Origin: Solidesulfovibrio fructosivorans JJ]
GTDB taxonomy: Bacteria > Desulfobacterota > Desulfovibrionia > Desulfovibrionales > Desulfovibrionaceae
Direction of reading: 5' to 3'
DNA: 43,655 nucleotides
NCBI RefSeq assembly: GCF_000179555.1
Contig: NZ_AECZ01000035.1
Location: forward strand, 1 to 43,655
In this document: positions 1-8,312 of the stretch, piece after piece
Layout of the letters: every line of letters starts with the position of its first letter
Position numbering within the stretch: position 1 is the first letter of the stretch
Translations under genes and position numbers: made by a program
The notes under the pieces: generated by a model
Seen by the model: the letters and a program-made list of their open reading frames with translations, nothing else
Databases searched by the model: none
Told to the model about the DNA's origin: nothing

Positions 1-973
1 GAAGCGCCAGAAGGACATCGGCGGCTTCGAAGAGCTCATCCTTTCCATGTATGCCAAGGGGATGAGCACCCGCGATATCCAGCACCACGTCAAGGAAATC
101 TACAACCACGATATCTCGCCCGAGACGGTCAGCCGCATCACCGATGCCGTCATCGACAAGGCCAAGGAATGGCAGAACCGACCGTTGGAGCCGGTTTACG
201 CCATCGTGTTCATGGACGCGCTGTTCCTCAAGCTCCGCATGGATGGTCGGGTCAAGAACGTTGCGGCCTATCTGATGGTCGGCATCGACCTGGAGGGACG
301 CAAGGAGTGCCTCGGGATTTGGCTTGGCCAAAGCGAATCCGCCAAGTACTGGCTCGGCGTGCTCAATGAGTTCAAGAACCGGGGCGTGAACGACGTGCTG
401 ATTTTCGCCGTGGATGGGCTGACCGGCTTCTCTGAAGCCATCAGAGCCGTGTATCCCCAGGCTGAAATCCAGCGTTGCCTGGTTCACCAGGTCAGGAACT
501 CACTGGCGCAGATGGCCTGGAAGGACCGCAAGGAGGTTGCCAGCTCCCTGCGCTCGATCTACACCGCTCCAACAGAGGAAGCCGGCCTCATGGCACTGGC
601 CGAATTCGAGGAGACCTGGGGCCGGAAGTACCCCCATGTCGTGCTGTCCTGGAAACGGCACTGGCCGGAGCTGGCGACGTTTTACAACTATCCCGAGGCA
701 GTACGACGGTTAATTTACACCACCAACCCCATTGAGAGCCTCAACAGCCGGGTCAGAAAAACCGTGAAGGGGAAAAGCGTCTTCCCGACGGAGATAGCCC
801 TGTTCAAGGCCCTGTATCTGGCGGTGGCCGAAGCCGAGAAGCGCTGGACGATGCGGACGAGGAACTGGCAGGAGATCATGGCCCAGCTGTCGATCTTCTT
901 CCAGGAAAGGCTCAAAGACTATCTCTGCTAAACCATCAACCGGGGTGGTTTACACAGTTTTTGGGACACTCCC
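1..973 (+). mobile_element. IS256-family element, right part (left part outside window)
   Basis: This is the distal part of an IS element whose transposase runs to 931. The terminal inverted repeat is visible at about 948-973 and ends GGGACACTCCC. The same end sequence, inverted, opens the full copy at 11638, which fixes the boundary near 973. The transposase body is very similar to that of the 11638-12957 copy but not identical, so the two are separate insertions. The left end is outside the window. The sequence after 973 is AT-rich and belongs to the region downstream of the first RHS locus. Confidence 0.8.
2..931 (+). CDS. IS256-family (mutator-type) transposase, 5'-partial
   Basis: DDE transposase that cuts and inserts the surrounding IS element. 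The frame is open from base 2 and the first in-window ATG (47) is internal, because the preceding codons (KRQKDIGGFEEL) align with the middle of the 405-aa transposase at 11680-12897. About 95 N-terminal residues are missing. The catalytic Asp residues sit in VFMDALFLK and AVDGLTGF, and the Glu in TTNPIESLNSR, the usual IS256 pattern. The C-terminus (RLKDYLC) is intact and ends about 40 nt before the inverted repeat. It is nearly identical to the second copy, with scattered substitutions (for example FSEAIR versus FPEAIR). Confidence 0.9.
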   Translation, partial: KRQKDIGGFEELILSMYAKGMSTRDIQHHVKEIYNHDISPETVSRITDAVIDKAKEWQNRPLEPVYAIVFMDALFLKLRMDGRVKNVAAYLMVGIDLEGRKECLGIWLGQSESAKYWLGVLNEFKNRGVNDVLIFAVDGLTGFSEAIRAVYPQAEIQRCLVHQVRNSLAQMAWKDRKEVASSLRSIYTAPTEEAGLMALAEFEETWGRKYPHVVLSWKRHWPELATFYNYPEAVRRLIYTTNPIESLNSRVRKTVKGKSVFPTEIALFKALYLAVAEAEKRWTMRTRNWQEIMAQLSIFFQERLKDYLC

Positions 974-1098
974 TTCTGGGTTGGCCCATCCACTTTTTAA
1001 CGACACTTACCGGCATCAAAACTATCAATTCAAAGAGAGAACTAAATGCTCTGAACATTTCAGCCTTGCCTCCAGTGATTCTAATACCACACAACAAG

Positions 1099-1566
1099 TC
1101 AATTGTCACGCGATACTATTTTTTTAATTAAGCAAAATATAAAATACAAAATTACTACAAACACAATAAATAAAAAACACAGTCTCATATATTCAAAAAC
1201 AATGTTGTCAAACGACTTCACTGAAAAAATTAGTTCAAATATGACTCCAATTACGATGAACACTAGATAGTCAATAGCTGAGCTATATTTTTTTAAATAG
1301 GCTGTCAACTTCTTAAATAACAAGCTCCGGGGAAAAAATGTGTCAAGCAGTATGCTTAAAATATAAACTATGAACACAAGAAGAAACATGAAAGCCAATA
1401 CGCTTATTCGCATATCACTTTCATTGTATATCCTTTTGACCAACAATGCCAACACAATTGCCGAGCATAAAATCGCCACAAACTTTCGCATAGATCGTTT
1501 CACTAGTAGATGGGATAGATGTTTATTTTTAGCAGCTGCTTTGCAAACTGCAGAATATCCCGGCAC
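1099..1566 (-). CDS. Small four-TM membrane protein downstream of RHS protein 1 (candidate immunity protein)
   Basis: I do not recognise this family. The 155-aa product has a 25-residue cationic N-terminus and four strongly hydrophobic segments (about residues 27-44, 53-75, 100-117 and 128-147), so it should be an inner-membrane protein. It ends in a basic tail (IKKIVSRDN). I chose the GTG at 1566 because AAAGGA lies 6 nt upstream. The ATG at 1491 (MRKFVAIL) is an alternative with no clear ribosome site. It lies 99 bp after the stop of the large RHS/YD-repeat gene on the same strand and is AT-rich, unlike the RHS core. A small membrane protein directly behind an RHS gene is the expected place for an immunity protein, and here it would pair with a glycine-zipper, possibly membrane-active tip. 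That role is inference from position only. Confidence 0.6.
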   Translation of the reverse strand: MPGYSAVCKAAAKNKHLSHLLVKRSMRKFVAILCSAIVLALLVKRIYNESDMRISVLAFMFLLVFIVYILSILLDTFFPRSLLFKKLTAYLKKYSSAIDYLVFIVIGVIFELIFSVKSFDNIVFEYMRLCFLFIVFVVILYFIFCLIKKIVSRDN

Positions 1567-1665
1567 CTAAGTTCCTTTCGACAACGAGAGCTAGAAACGT
1601 TAATCAATCGAACTCTAAAATATAAACGCAATTGAGACTCAAGGGCACACTTCTTCAATATGCTA

Positions 1666-4600
1666 TCAAGGGCAGGGAGCTTTACCAGATCCACCCGAAC
1701 CGCTACCAGATCCACCCGAACCGCTACCAGATCCACCCGAACCGCTACCAGATCCACCCGAACCGCTACCAGATCCACCCGAACCGCTACCAGATCCACC
1801 CGAGCCATTTATTGACCCATCAGCGTCTTTTGGATTTATAATTGCATCAGCAATAATTCCTATAGCAGTACCAAACTTGCTTCCCAAAGCGAACCCTTCA
1901 CCAGCATCTCCTCCAACCATCGCTCCGGCAAAGAAATCCCCAGCCGCTAACCCTAACGGACCAACTATCCCTGCACCGGCTAGTCCTCCTGCAACAGCGC
2001 CAACAGCCCCCCCTATTAATGCACTTGTAGCAGCAGATGTAATAATAGCACTCGCATTGCCACCTGTAATGATAGCAGAAGCTGCACCTGTTATTGCACC
2101 AGCAAGTGAACCACCTATCGCACCAGCCACAGCGCCTCCGACGATAGATGCAAATTTTCCTATTGGGTCTACCCTGTTTATCGGATCCCCAACCACATAC
2201 CCATACAGATCCGTATCCCCGCCCTCGAACAGGATCGGGTCCTTCGCCGTCCACCGTCCCACGTCGGCGTCATAATCCCGGAAGCCAAACCGCGTCAGCC
2301 CGGTGTCCGTGTCAAAGAGCCCGCCCGCGAAGCCAAAGGGCACCGCAAGGGCGGCATTGCTGTCGGTGATGACGTTGCCGAAGCTGTCGTAGGCGACGGT
2401 CTTGACCGCGCTCCCTGAGCCGTCCGTCACCGCCCGCAAGGACCCGACCTGGTCGTAGACCAGGAAGTAACGCGTGCTGCCAACCGTCATGGCCACGGGC
2501 AGGCGAGCGTCGGCGTACTCGAAACGCTGTTTCAAGGAACCGGAGCCGTCGTAGACGGCCAGCAGCCGGGTACGGCCCTGCCACAGGTATTTCTCAACGA
2601 TGGCCCCGCCCACCTTCTTGGCGATGCGCCGGCCAAGCGGGTCGTGGACGTACTCTACCACCGTCCCGTCAGGCAGGTCCACCCGCAGCAGTTCCCCACG
2701 GCTCGAATACGTGTACCCGGTCGTCTGGCTCCCCACGGTCTTCCCCGTCAGGAATCCGTCCTTGTCGTAGGTGAAGCTCGCGTCTCCGGCCGATGTCAGA
2801 TGGTCTTCGTCGTCGTAGGCGTAGGTCCGGTTGGTCAGGCCGCGCAGCGTGTTGGTCTCGGACGTGCGACCGGTCCCCGGGCCGGCGTAGGCGTAGCGCT
2901 CCACCACCGTGCCGTCGCGCGTCACCTGGGTCAGCCGGCCGACGTTGTCGTAGGTGTAGGTAAAGTCGTGGCTCTCGCCGGCCACGGTTTCGGTGCGGGT
3001 GGCGATGTTGCCGGCCGCATCCCGGGTCAGGGCATACGTGGCCGCCGTCTGGCCGCCCACGGTCACCGTCCAGCCGTCCGGCTCGCCGTACTGGTTGAAG
3101 GTCCGGCTCTCGCTGAAACCGTTGCCGGCAACCGAAATCGGCAACCCGTTCTGACTGTCGCGGCCAATGGTGTAGCCGCCGGAACCAGTCAACAGGTTGT
3201 CATTGTCATAGGTGTAGGCGTTGGCCGAGCCGGCGTAGGTCAGGCTCTTGACCTTGAAATCGCTGTTGTAGGCATAGCTGATGGTCTGCGCCAAAGTGCC
3301 GGACTGGGCCACGGATGTGACGAGTGGCCCGTCGTGGCCATAGGTGATGCCCTCCGTGCCGAAGGAGAGGCTTTTCACCGTGGAGCCGCACGTCTCATAG
3401 GTGTAGTTGACCGTGCCTTCCGGCATGGCCACACTGGCAAGCTGAGCATCCTGGTAAGTACGCGTGATGGCCTTGCCCGAGGGAAAGCTGATTTTGGTCA
3501 GCCGACGGTCGCGATCGTAGCTGTAGACGTAGGAGCCAGAACGCGGCGTAACATAGGCCGAGTTGCGATTGACGGCATTGTATTCGAAATCGTGGGGCAC
3601 GTTGGCCGGCGTGGTCAGCACGATCATATTGCCCATCTTGTCGTAAGTAAAACGCACCACCGAGTTGTCCGGCCGGAAAATGGCCGTGCGCCGCCCCAGA
3701 TCGTCGTAAGCGAAGCTGGTGGTCAGGTTGCGCGGATCGGTGACCGAGGCCACGTTGCCGGCGGTATCGTACGTGGCGGTGACACTGCGCGTTCCGGCGG
3801 ACTGGCCGCTGATACGGCCCCGAGCGTCGTAGCTAAGGTTCGTGGTGGCCAGGCCCGGCACGGCCACCGATGCGGTGAGCAGGGAGGTCGGGTCATAGGT
3901 GACCGTGGCCGTGCGGCCCGCTGGCGTGGTCAGGACACGGGTAGAGGTGGTCAGGTCGGTGCGGAGGGTGCTGGCTTTGCTGTTGACCGTCACCGTGCGC
4001 AGGATGGACTGCAACGTATTATCCGTGCCGGCAGTGTAGGCCACGGTGGATTCGGTGACCCGTTTGAGTCCGGACGGCGTGCTTTTCTCCTCCCTTTGCT
4101 CATACGGATAGAAGAAACGCGGATCGTCGGCGTACGTGAGCTTGAAGGTCCAACCGCAGGAGGTGGTCTTGGTCACGCGCTTTTCGTCAGGAGTTCTGGA
4201 GTATGCGGTCTCTCCGCCGCTTGGGTCGATAATGGTGGAAAAATACCCTGTGGAAAGATTCTGGTCCTCGTAGGTGGTGATGAGCCCTTCAGCGGTCGTT
4301 TCCTCATAGACCGTGTGATCGGGCTGGATAGACTTGGTGTAGGTCCACTTGCCGCCCAAAGGATCGGAGACGGTGCTCACGCGGCCGTTGGCGTCATAGG
4401 CGTGGACGAAGTGATTGCCGTTGGGATCGGTCTCGGTCAGGAGCAGCCCGCCGGCATCATAGTTGAACCCGTAGGCGCCGCCATCTTGATAGGCGGCCTG
4501 GGTGAGAAGTGCGCTGTCGTTCACGGACAGGGCCATGCGCTGGCCGTCCGGAGAGACGATGGCGGTAGCTGCGTCGCCGCTACGCTCGATGGTCAGGACG

Positions 4601-7600
4601 GCGCCGAAACGGTCCGTGACGGACGTCAGGTTTCCTTCCGCGTCATAGCCGAAGGAGTAGATGGTCTTGCCGGTTTCCTGGTCCTCGGTGCGCAGATGCT
4701 GGCCGGCGCTGGACATGACGTAGCGCTGGCCGTTATCATCGTTGATGACAAGTGAAGACGGCGCCAAGCGGCTGATGTTTGTATTTTGTTTGTATAAATT
4801 GTCTGTATAGAATAGATCTCCATTGGGCGCTACTGTTATGTGAAATGACTCTGCAGGAATGTCGAAGTTAAATCCAACATTTGCTGGGGTTCCAACTGTT
4901 ATTTTCCCAGCTATTGTAGAAACTATGCCATCTGAGTTTATTCTTAAGATAGAACAATAAGCCCCTGGAGCGGTTGATACAACATAAAATCCGCCATCGT
5001 TGTCAATTTTTATATCAAAAAAACCAAAATTAATATAACTTGTTATGGAAGTGTTTGGCTGAATATGGTCAGACGACCTCTTTCCGCATCCGCCAAGGAC
5101 TGTTACATTCCCAGTTTGTTCAATCCGATAAAGTCTCGATGAAGTTCCTACAAGAAGCCGGCCTTCCGCATCGATGTCCATGCCTCCGAAAGGCCCGAGA
5201 GCCAACGTATCGGCTCGGACGTCAGCCGGAGGACAAGAACTGGACGCCCCGGCCCCTGTGCCGGCAAACGTCGTGATGATGCCGTTCTGATCAACTTTTC
5301 GGATGCGGTTGTTATACTGATCAGCGATGTAGAGATTGCCTTGGGCGTCAACAGCCAAGCCATTTGGGTGATAAAGACTCGCGGCTGTGGCCGGGATGCC
5401 GTCGCCGTTGTAGTGCGTGGATCCGTTGCCGGCCACGACCCGTATCGTCCCGTCCGTATCAAGCCGAAATACCTTGGTGGCGCTCACCATGTACAAACTG
5501 CCGTTCGCAGCAAAGCGCATGACTTTTACGCTGCCGAGGCTCGCGGTCAGCGCCTCAATCGGTGTCGTTGTGACACTCTTGGTGCCGCCTCCGGCGATCA
5601 GGACAGGATTGCGGCCATCTAACTCCATGCGATATATTCTTTCCTTCGCGTCACCGACATAGAGCATTCCATCTGGGCTGATACCTATAGGTTTTTGATA
5701 ATACCAATCAAGCGTGGGACCATTGGTGCCATTTGTCTGTTGAACAATAGCGAGTGGGCCTTTGCCGGCATTCTTGAGAATACTGCCGTCGCCTTTATAC
5801 AGAATGCCTGGGTTTACAGGATTCATCCGATGATGGACGGAAAGTGTCCAACCCTGGGCAATATCACCACCCATGTCGAAATCTGAGCGGTTTAGCGTCA
5901 CTGTCTGTTGCTTCCAAACAGTGTATTCCTGTCTGGTCCTGACCGCAGTGATGATGTCCCCGAGCCGAGCAAAGGCTGGAGTTGGGGTCTCGGCGGCTTT
6001 TGACGGGTCGGGCTTATAATACACCGCATCATAGGTGAAACCGATTTCCACCTGTGCTGTGGCAGCCTTGGAGTGCTCTCCCATCTGATCCAGACCGTCC
6101 CAGACGAATTCCACCGTCTTGTTCGGTTCGGGCGGCAAGACCTGCTCAAAGACTCTTCCGGCAATTGTGGCTCGAGCCGTCATGCTTTTGAGCGTGGCCG
6201 GCACCGTGGCTCCGCTGACAGGTACAGTAATGATGTGTTTATATCCAGGTACGCGGTCACTAGCGTAATGCACTGTCAGATCTGTACCGGGGACGGGAAT
6301 GTCCTCGTGAAGAAACCGCATGCGATTGCTGACCGAGGAGCCGGATGAGGTTTTGCAGTCGTCGTCGTCCGATCCTCCGCCGCCATCGGGATTCTGCCCG
6401 GGATTGGGCGGCTCATCGCCCGCTGCCGGCCCATAAGGGAAATTGCAGTCCCATGGCGTGAAATGGCTCATGCTAAAGCGCCAATAGGTCTCCCCGGGCT
6501 TGTAGCGCGTGGAGTCGCTTAACCCTTCCACTTCATCGACGAAGGAACCGTCGCCGTTTAAATCATCGGGCTGCCCGTCGCCGTCCGCGTCCAAGGCATC
6601 CACGACCCCGTCGCCATTGGTGTCGAGTAGTTTGACCACGAGACCATTGTCGGAAGGTACCCATACGGCCTTGTCCCTATCGTAGTAACCGACCGGAACA
6701 ATCGTCCCCACCTCGAAACCGAGAAAATTGTCCAGCCAACCAATGACCGGCTTGTCGAAACGCACCCGGCTCGCGCCGTCCACGACCATGTCCGCACACC
6801 AGGTGAAGGCCGAGGTCGGTGGAAGCTTGGCCGGCATGGACGCTGGCGTGGTGAATTCCGTGGTGCTGACATTGACCTCAGTCAATTCTCTTAACGTATT
6901 GCCAGAGGCGTCCACCTCGAAGGCCTTATTGTCACCCGTGAACACCAGGGTAGCGGAGCGCTTGCCAAAAGCGTCTGTCACCGGCGAGCTCTCATGCGTC
7001 ATAACCGAGCCGGGATTACCGTTAAAGATGACGCTCGTTGTCTTGGCATCCGGCATCAGGAGCAAAGTGTCTTCGACCACGGCCGTATCGTTCCAGCGGA
7101 CCGGAACCGTGCGCTGGGCCGGCAGGTAGCCGGCCAGGGAATAGACCACGGTCATGCTCCCAGTAGACTCGAGAGGCAGGTTGTAGCGGCCGTCGGCGTC
7201 GGTATGCGTGGAGCCGTATTCGGTCCGGCCGGCCACCGAGACCGTTACCCCGGGGAGTGGTGTGCCTGCGGCGCTAAGGACCCGCCCGGTCACCAGAGCA
7301 AAACGCTTGGCGTCATACGAGGCGAGCTTGGTGTTCCAGGGGATGAGATCCTGATATTGCGCCCCGAAGCTCCCCTCGGGTTGTGGCGCGACATCGGCGC
7401 GTAAGCGAATGGAAGCCTGTGCCGTGGCCTGGCCCACAGCGTTGGCCGCTGTCAGGGTGTACGTCGTCGGCTGTGCCGGTGTTACGGACAGAGAGCCAGA
7501 AGTGGGCACCTGGCCGATGCCGTTGTCGATGGTCACGGTGTCGGCGTTCTGGCTGGTCCAGGTCAAGGTGGCCGAATTGCCCACGGTTACCGCCGTGGGA

Positions 7601-8013
7601 TCGACGGTCAGAGAGGCCGTGGGAGGCAGGGCCTGCTTCTTGATCCGAAATTCCACGGTCACAGCCGAGCCCTTTTGGCCGTGCCAATAAATCCAGAGAT
7701 TGTTTTTTTTCTTGAGTGTCACCGGGACTTCAAAAACGGTTTTGTCGCCGTGCAGGTCGTTTTCGCCAAGCAATTTTTTGTCGTTTAGCCACAGGAAACC
7801 GCTTTTGAATTTCTTGCCGTTGTCCACCTTGGTGACGACGCAAGTCGCCTCCTGGGTTTCGTTCACGGAAAAGGCATCATGGGAAACGAGCACGGTGGGC
7901 CAGCCGACGGTGTAGGTCTTGTCGAAGACCACCGTGTCGGCCTGGGCCAGAGAAAATGTTCCTGGAACGAGCAGGAACAGGCCAAGAATAAGACCCAGAG
8001 CGCGGCGCGACAT
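1666..8013 (-). CDS. Secreted RHS/YD-repeat giant protein 1 with glycine-zipper tip
   Basis: 2115 aa, predicted exported. Seen in order: Sec signal peptide (1-25, hydrophobic core LGLILGLFLLVPG, ends AQA); a beta-rich N-terminal domain (about 26-130); an Ig-like domain (SATLTWTSQNADTVTID); a carboxypeptidase-regulatory-like domain (VTGRVLSAAGTPLPGV); an Asp-rich calcium-binding-like stretch near 461-495 (DTNGDGVVDALDADGDG); NHL-type repeats in roughly 730-1130 (GNLYIADQYNNRIRKV); many YD repeats; and the RHS core signature (DADVGRWTAKDP, DLYGYVVGDP) ending near 1945. The last ~170 residues form a variable tip: an Ala/Gly-rich glycine zipper, then the GSGSGGS linker, ending KAPCP. The start is fixed by GAGGAGG four nt before ATG. 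The tip is unrelated to that of the paralogue at 13582-19668, as in polymorphic RHS proteins. No nuclease or other enzymatic toxin motif is visible. Export by the neighbouring T2SS is plausible but unproven. Confidence 0.88.
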   Translation of the reverse strand: MSRRALGLILGLFLLVPGTFSLAQADTVVFDKTYTVGWPTVLVSHDAFSVNETQEATCVVTKVDNGKKFKSGFLWLNDKKLLGENDLHGDKTVFEVPVTLKKKNNLWIYWHGQKGSAVTVEFRIKKQALPPTASLTVDPTAVTVGNSATLTWTSQNADTVTIDNGIGQVPTSGSLSVTPAQPTTYTLTAANAVGQATAQASIRLRADVAPQPEGSFGAQYQDLIPWNTKLASYDAKRFALVTGRVLSAAGTPLPGVTVSVAGRTEYGSTHTDADGRYNLPLESTGSMTVVYSLAGYLPAQRTVPVRWNDTAVVEDTLLLMPDAKTTSVIFNGNPGSVMTHESSPVTDAFGKRSATLVFTGDNKAFEVDASGNTLRELTEVNVSTTEFTTPASMPAKLPPTSAFTWCADMVVDGASRVRFDKPVIGWLDNFLGFEVGTIVPVGYYDRDKAVWVPSDNGLVVKLLDTNGDGVVDALDADGDGQPDDLNGDGSFVDEVEGLSDSTRYKPGETYWRFSMSHFTPWDCNFPYGPAAGDEPPNPGQNPDGGGGSDDDDCKTSSGSSVSNRMRFLHEDIPVPGTDLTVHYASDRVPGYKHIITVPVSGATVPATLKSMTARATIAGRVFEQVLPPEPNKTVEFVWDGLDQMGEHSKAATAQVEIGFTYDAVYYKPDPSKAAETPTPAFARLGDIITAVRTRQEYTVWKQQTVTLNRSDFDMGGDIAQGWTLSVHHRMNPVNPGILYKGDGSILKNAGKGPLAIVQQTNGTNGPTLDWYYQKPIGISPDGMLYVGDAKERIYRMELDGRNPVLIAGGGTKSVTTTPIEALTASLGSVKVMRFAANGSLYMVSATKVFRLDTDGTIRVVAGNGSTHYNGDGIPATAASLYHPNGLAVDAQGNLYIADQYNNRIRKVDQNGIITTFAGTGAGASSSCPPADVRADTLALGPFGGMDIDAEGRLLVGTSSRLYRIEQTGNVTVLGGCGKRSSDHIQPNTSITSYINFGFFDIKIDNDGGFYVVSTAPGAYCSILRINSDGIVSTIAGKITVGTPANVGFNFDIPAESFHITVAPNGDLFYTDNLYKQNTNISRLAPSSLVINDDNGQRYVMSSAGQHLRTEDQETGKTIYSFGYDAEGNLTSVTDRFGAVLTIERSGDAATAIVSPDGQRMALSVNDSALLTQAAYQDGGAYGFNYDAGGLLLTETDPNGNHFVHAYDANGRVSTVSDPLGGKWTYTKSIQPDHTVYEETTAEGLITTYEDQNLSTGYFSTIIDPSGGETAYSRTPDEKRVTKTTSCGWTFKLTYADDPRFFYPYEQREEKSTPSGLKRVTESTVAYTAGTDNTLQSILRTVTVNSKASTLRTDLTTSTRVLTTPAGRTATVTYDPTSLLTASVAVPGLATTNLSYDARGRISGQSAGTRSVTATYDTAGNVASVTDPRNLTTSFAYDDLGRRTAIFRPDNSVVRFTYDKMGNMIVLTTPANVPHDFEYNAVNRNSAYVTPRSGSYVYSYDRDRRLTKISFPSGKAITRTYQDAQLASVAMPEGTVNYTYETCGSTVKSLSFGTEGITYGHDGPLVTSVAQSGTLAQTISYAYNSDFKVKSLTYAGSANAYTYDNDNLLTGSGGYTIGRDSQNGLPISVAGNGFSESRTFNQYGEPDGWTVTVGGQTAATYALTRDAAGNIATRTETVAGESHDFTYTYDNVGRLTQVTRDGTVVERYAYAGPGTGRTSETNTLRGLTNRTYAYDDEDHLTSAGDASFTYDKDGFLTGKTVGSQTTGYTYSSRGELLRVDLPDGTVVEYVHDPLGRRIAKKVGGAIVEKYLWQGRTRLLAVYDGSGSLKQRFEYADARLPVAMTVGSTRYFLVYDQVGSLRAVTDGSGSAVKTVAYDSFGNVITDSNAALAVPFGFAGGLFDTDTGLTRFGFRDYDADVGRWTAKDPILFEGGDTDLYGYVVGDPINRVDPIGKFASIVGGAVAGAIGGSLAGAITGAASAIITGGNASAIITSAATSALIGGAVGAVAGGLAGAGIVGPLGLAAGDFFAGAMVGGDAGEGFALGSKFGTAIGIIADAIINPKDADGSINGSGGSGSGSGGSGSGSGGSGSGSGGSGSGSGGSGSGSGGSGKAPCP
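1687..1806 (-). repeat. 21-bp perfect tandem repeat (about 5.7 copies) coding a Gly-Ser linker
   Basis: The unit agatccacccgaaccgctacc repeats without error from 1687 to about 1806. On the minus strand it encodes the heptad GSGSGGS, making a flexible linker near the C-terminus of RHS protein 1. The unit is a multiple of three, so gain or loss of copies by slippage would change linker length without shifting the frame. Confidence 0.95.
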
Positions 8014-8081
8014 GATGCCTCCTCTCGGGAACGGGCTAGAAAATCTGTGCTCAACAAAAACAAGGAAACAAAACTTTGATA

Positions 8082-8110
8082 TGAATAGGTGATAAATTTG
8101 CCCTTGTAAA
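8082..8110 (-). promoter_or_regulatory. Putative promoter of RHS protein 1
   Basis: Read on the minus strand: TTTACA (8105-8110), a 17-nt gap, then TATTCA (8082-8087). The same TTTACAAG octamer occurs about 90 nt upstream of the start codon in the paralogue (19761-19768), again with 17 nt to a TAT-starting hexamer, although the surrounding sequence has diverged. This is a pattern match only. Confidence 0.35.
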
Positions 8111-8312
8111 TAATTTCACGTTATACAGATATTAATTCCGTAGCATTTTAAGTTTTTAGAAATTATTTCAAATAAATATAGCCCGCAATATATACTGACT
8201 CCGCGTGGTTGCTCGGGTGCGACAAGGTATTTGGTTTCATGAGAGAGAGTCTCTTCCACCTATCTTACTGAAATAAAAATCAATACCGCTTGATTGCCCG
8301 GAATTCGGTAGA

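Noticed and set aside
1687-1806. Short regular repeats as a possible CRISPR array.
   Set aside because: The 21-bp units are contiguous with no spacers and code a Gly-Ser linker in frame.
2644-4755. A 703-codon open frame on the plus strand opposite RHS gene 1.
   Set aside because: It is antisense to the conserved YD-repeat core, its protein is a low-complexity Val/Gly/Arg series with no domain, and similar antisense frames occur at the matching place in RHS gene 2, so it is a by-product of biased codon use.
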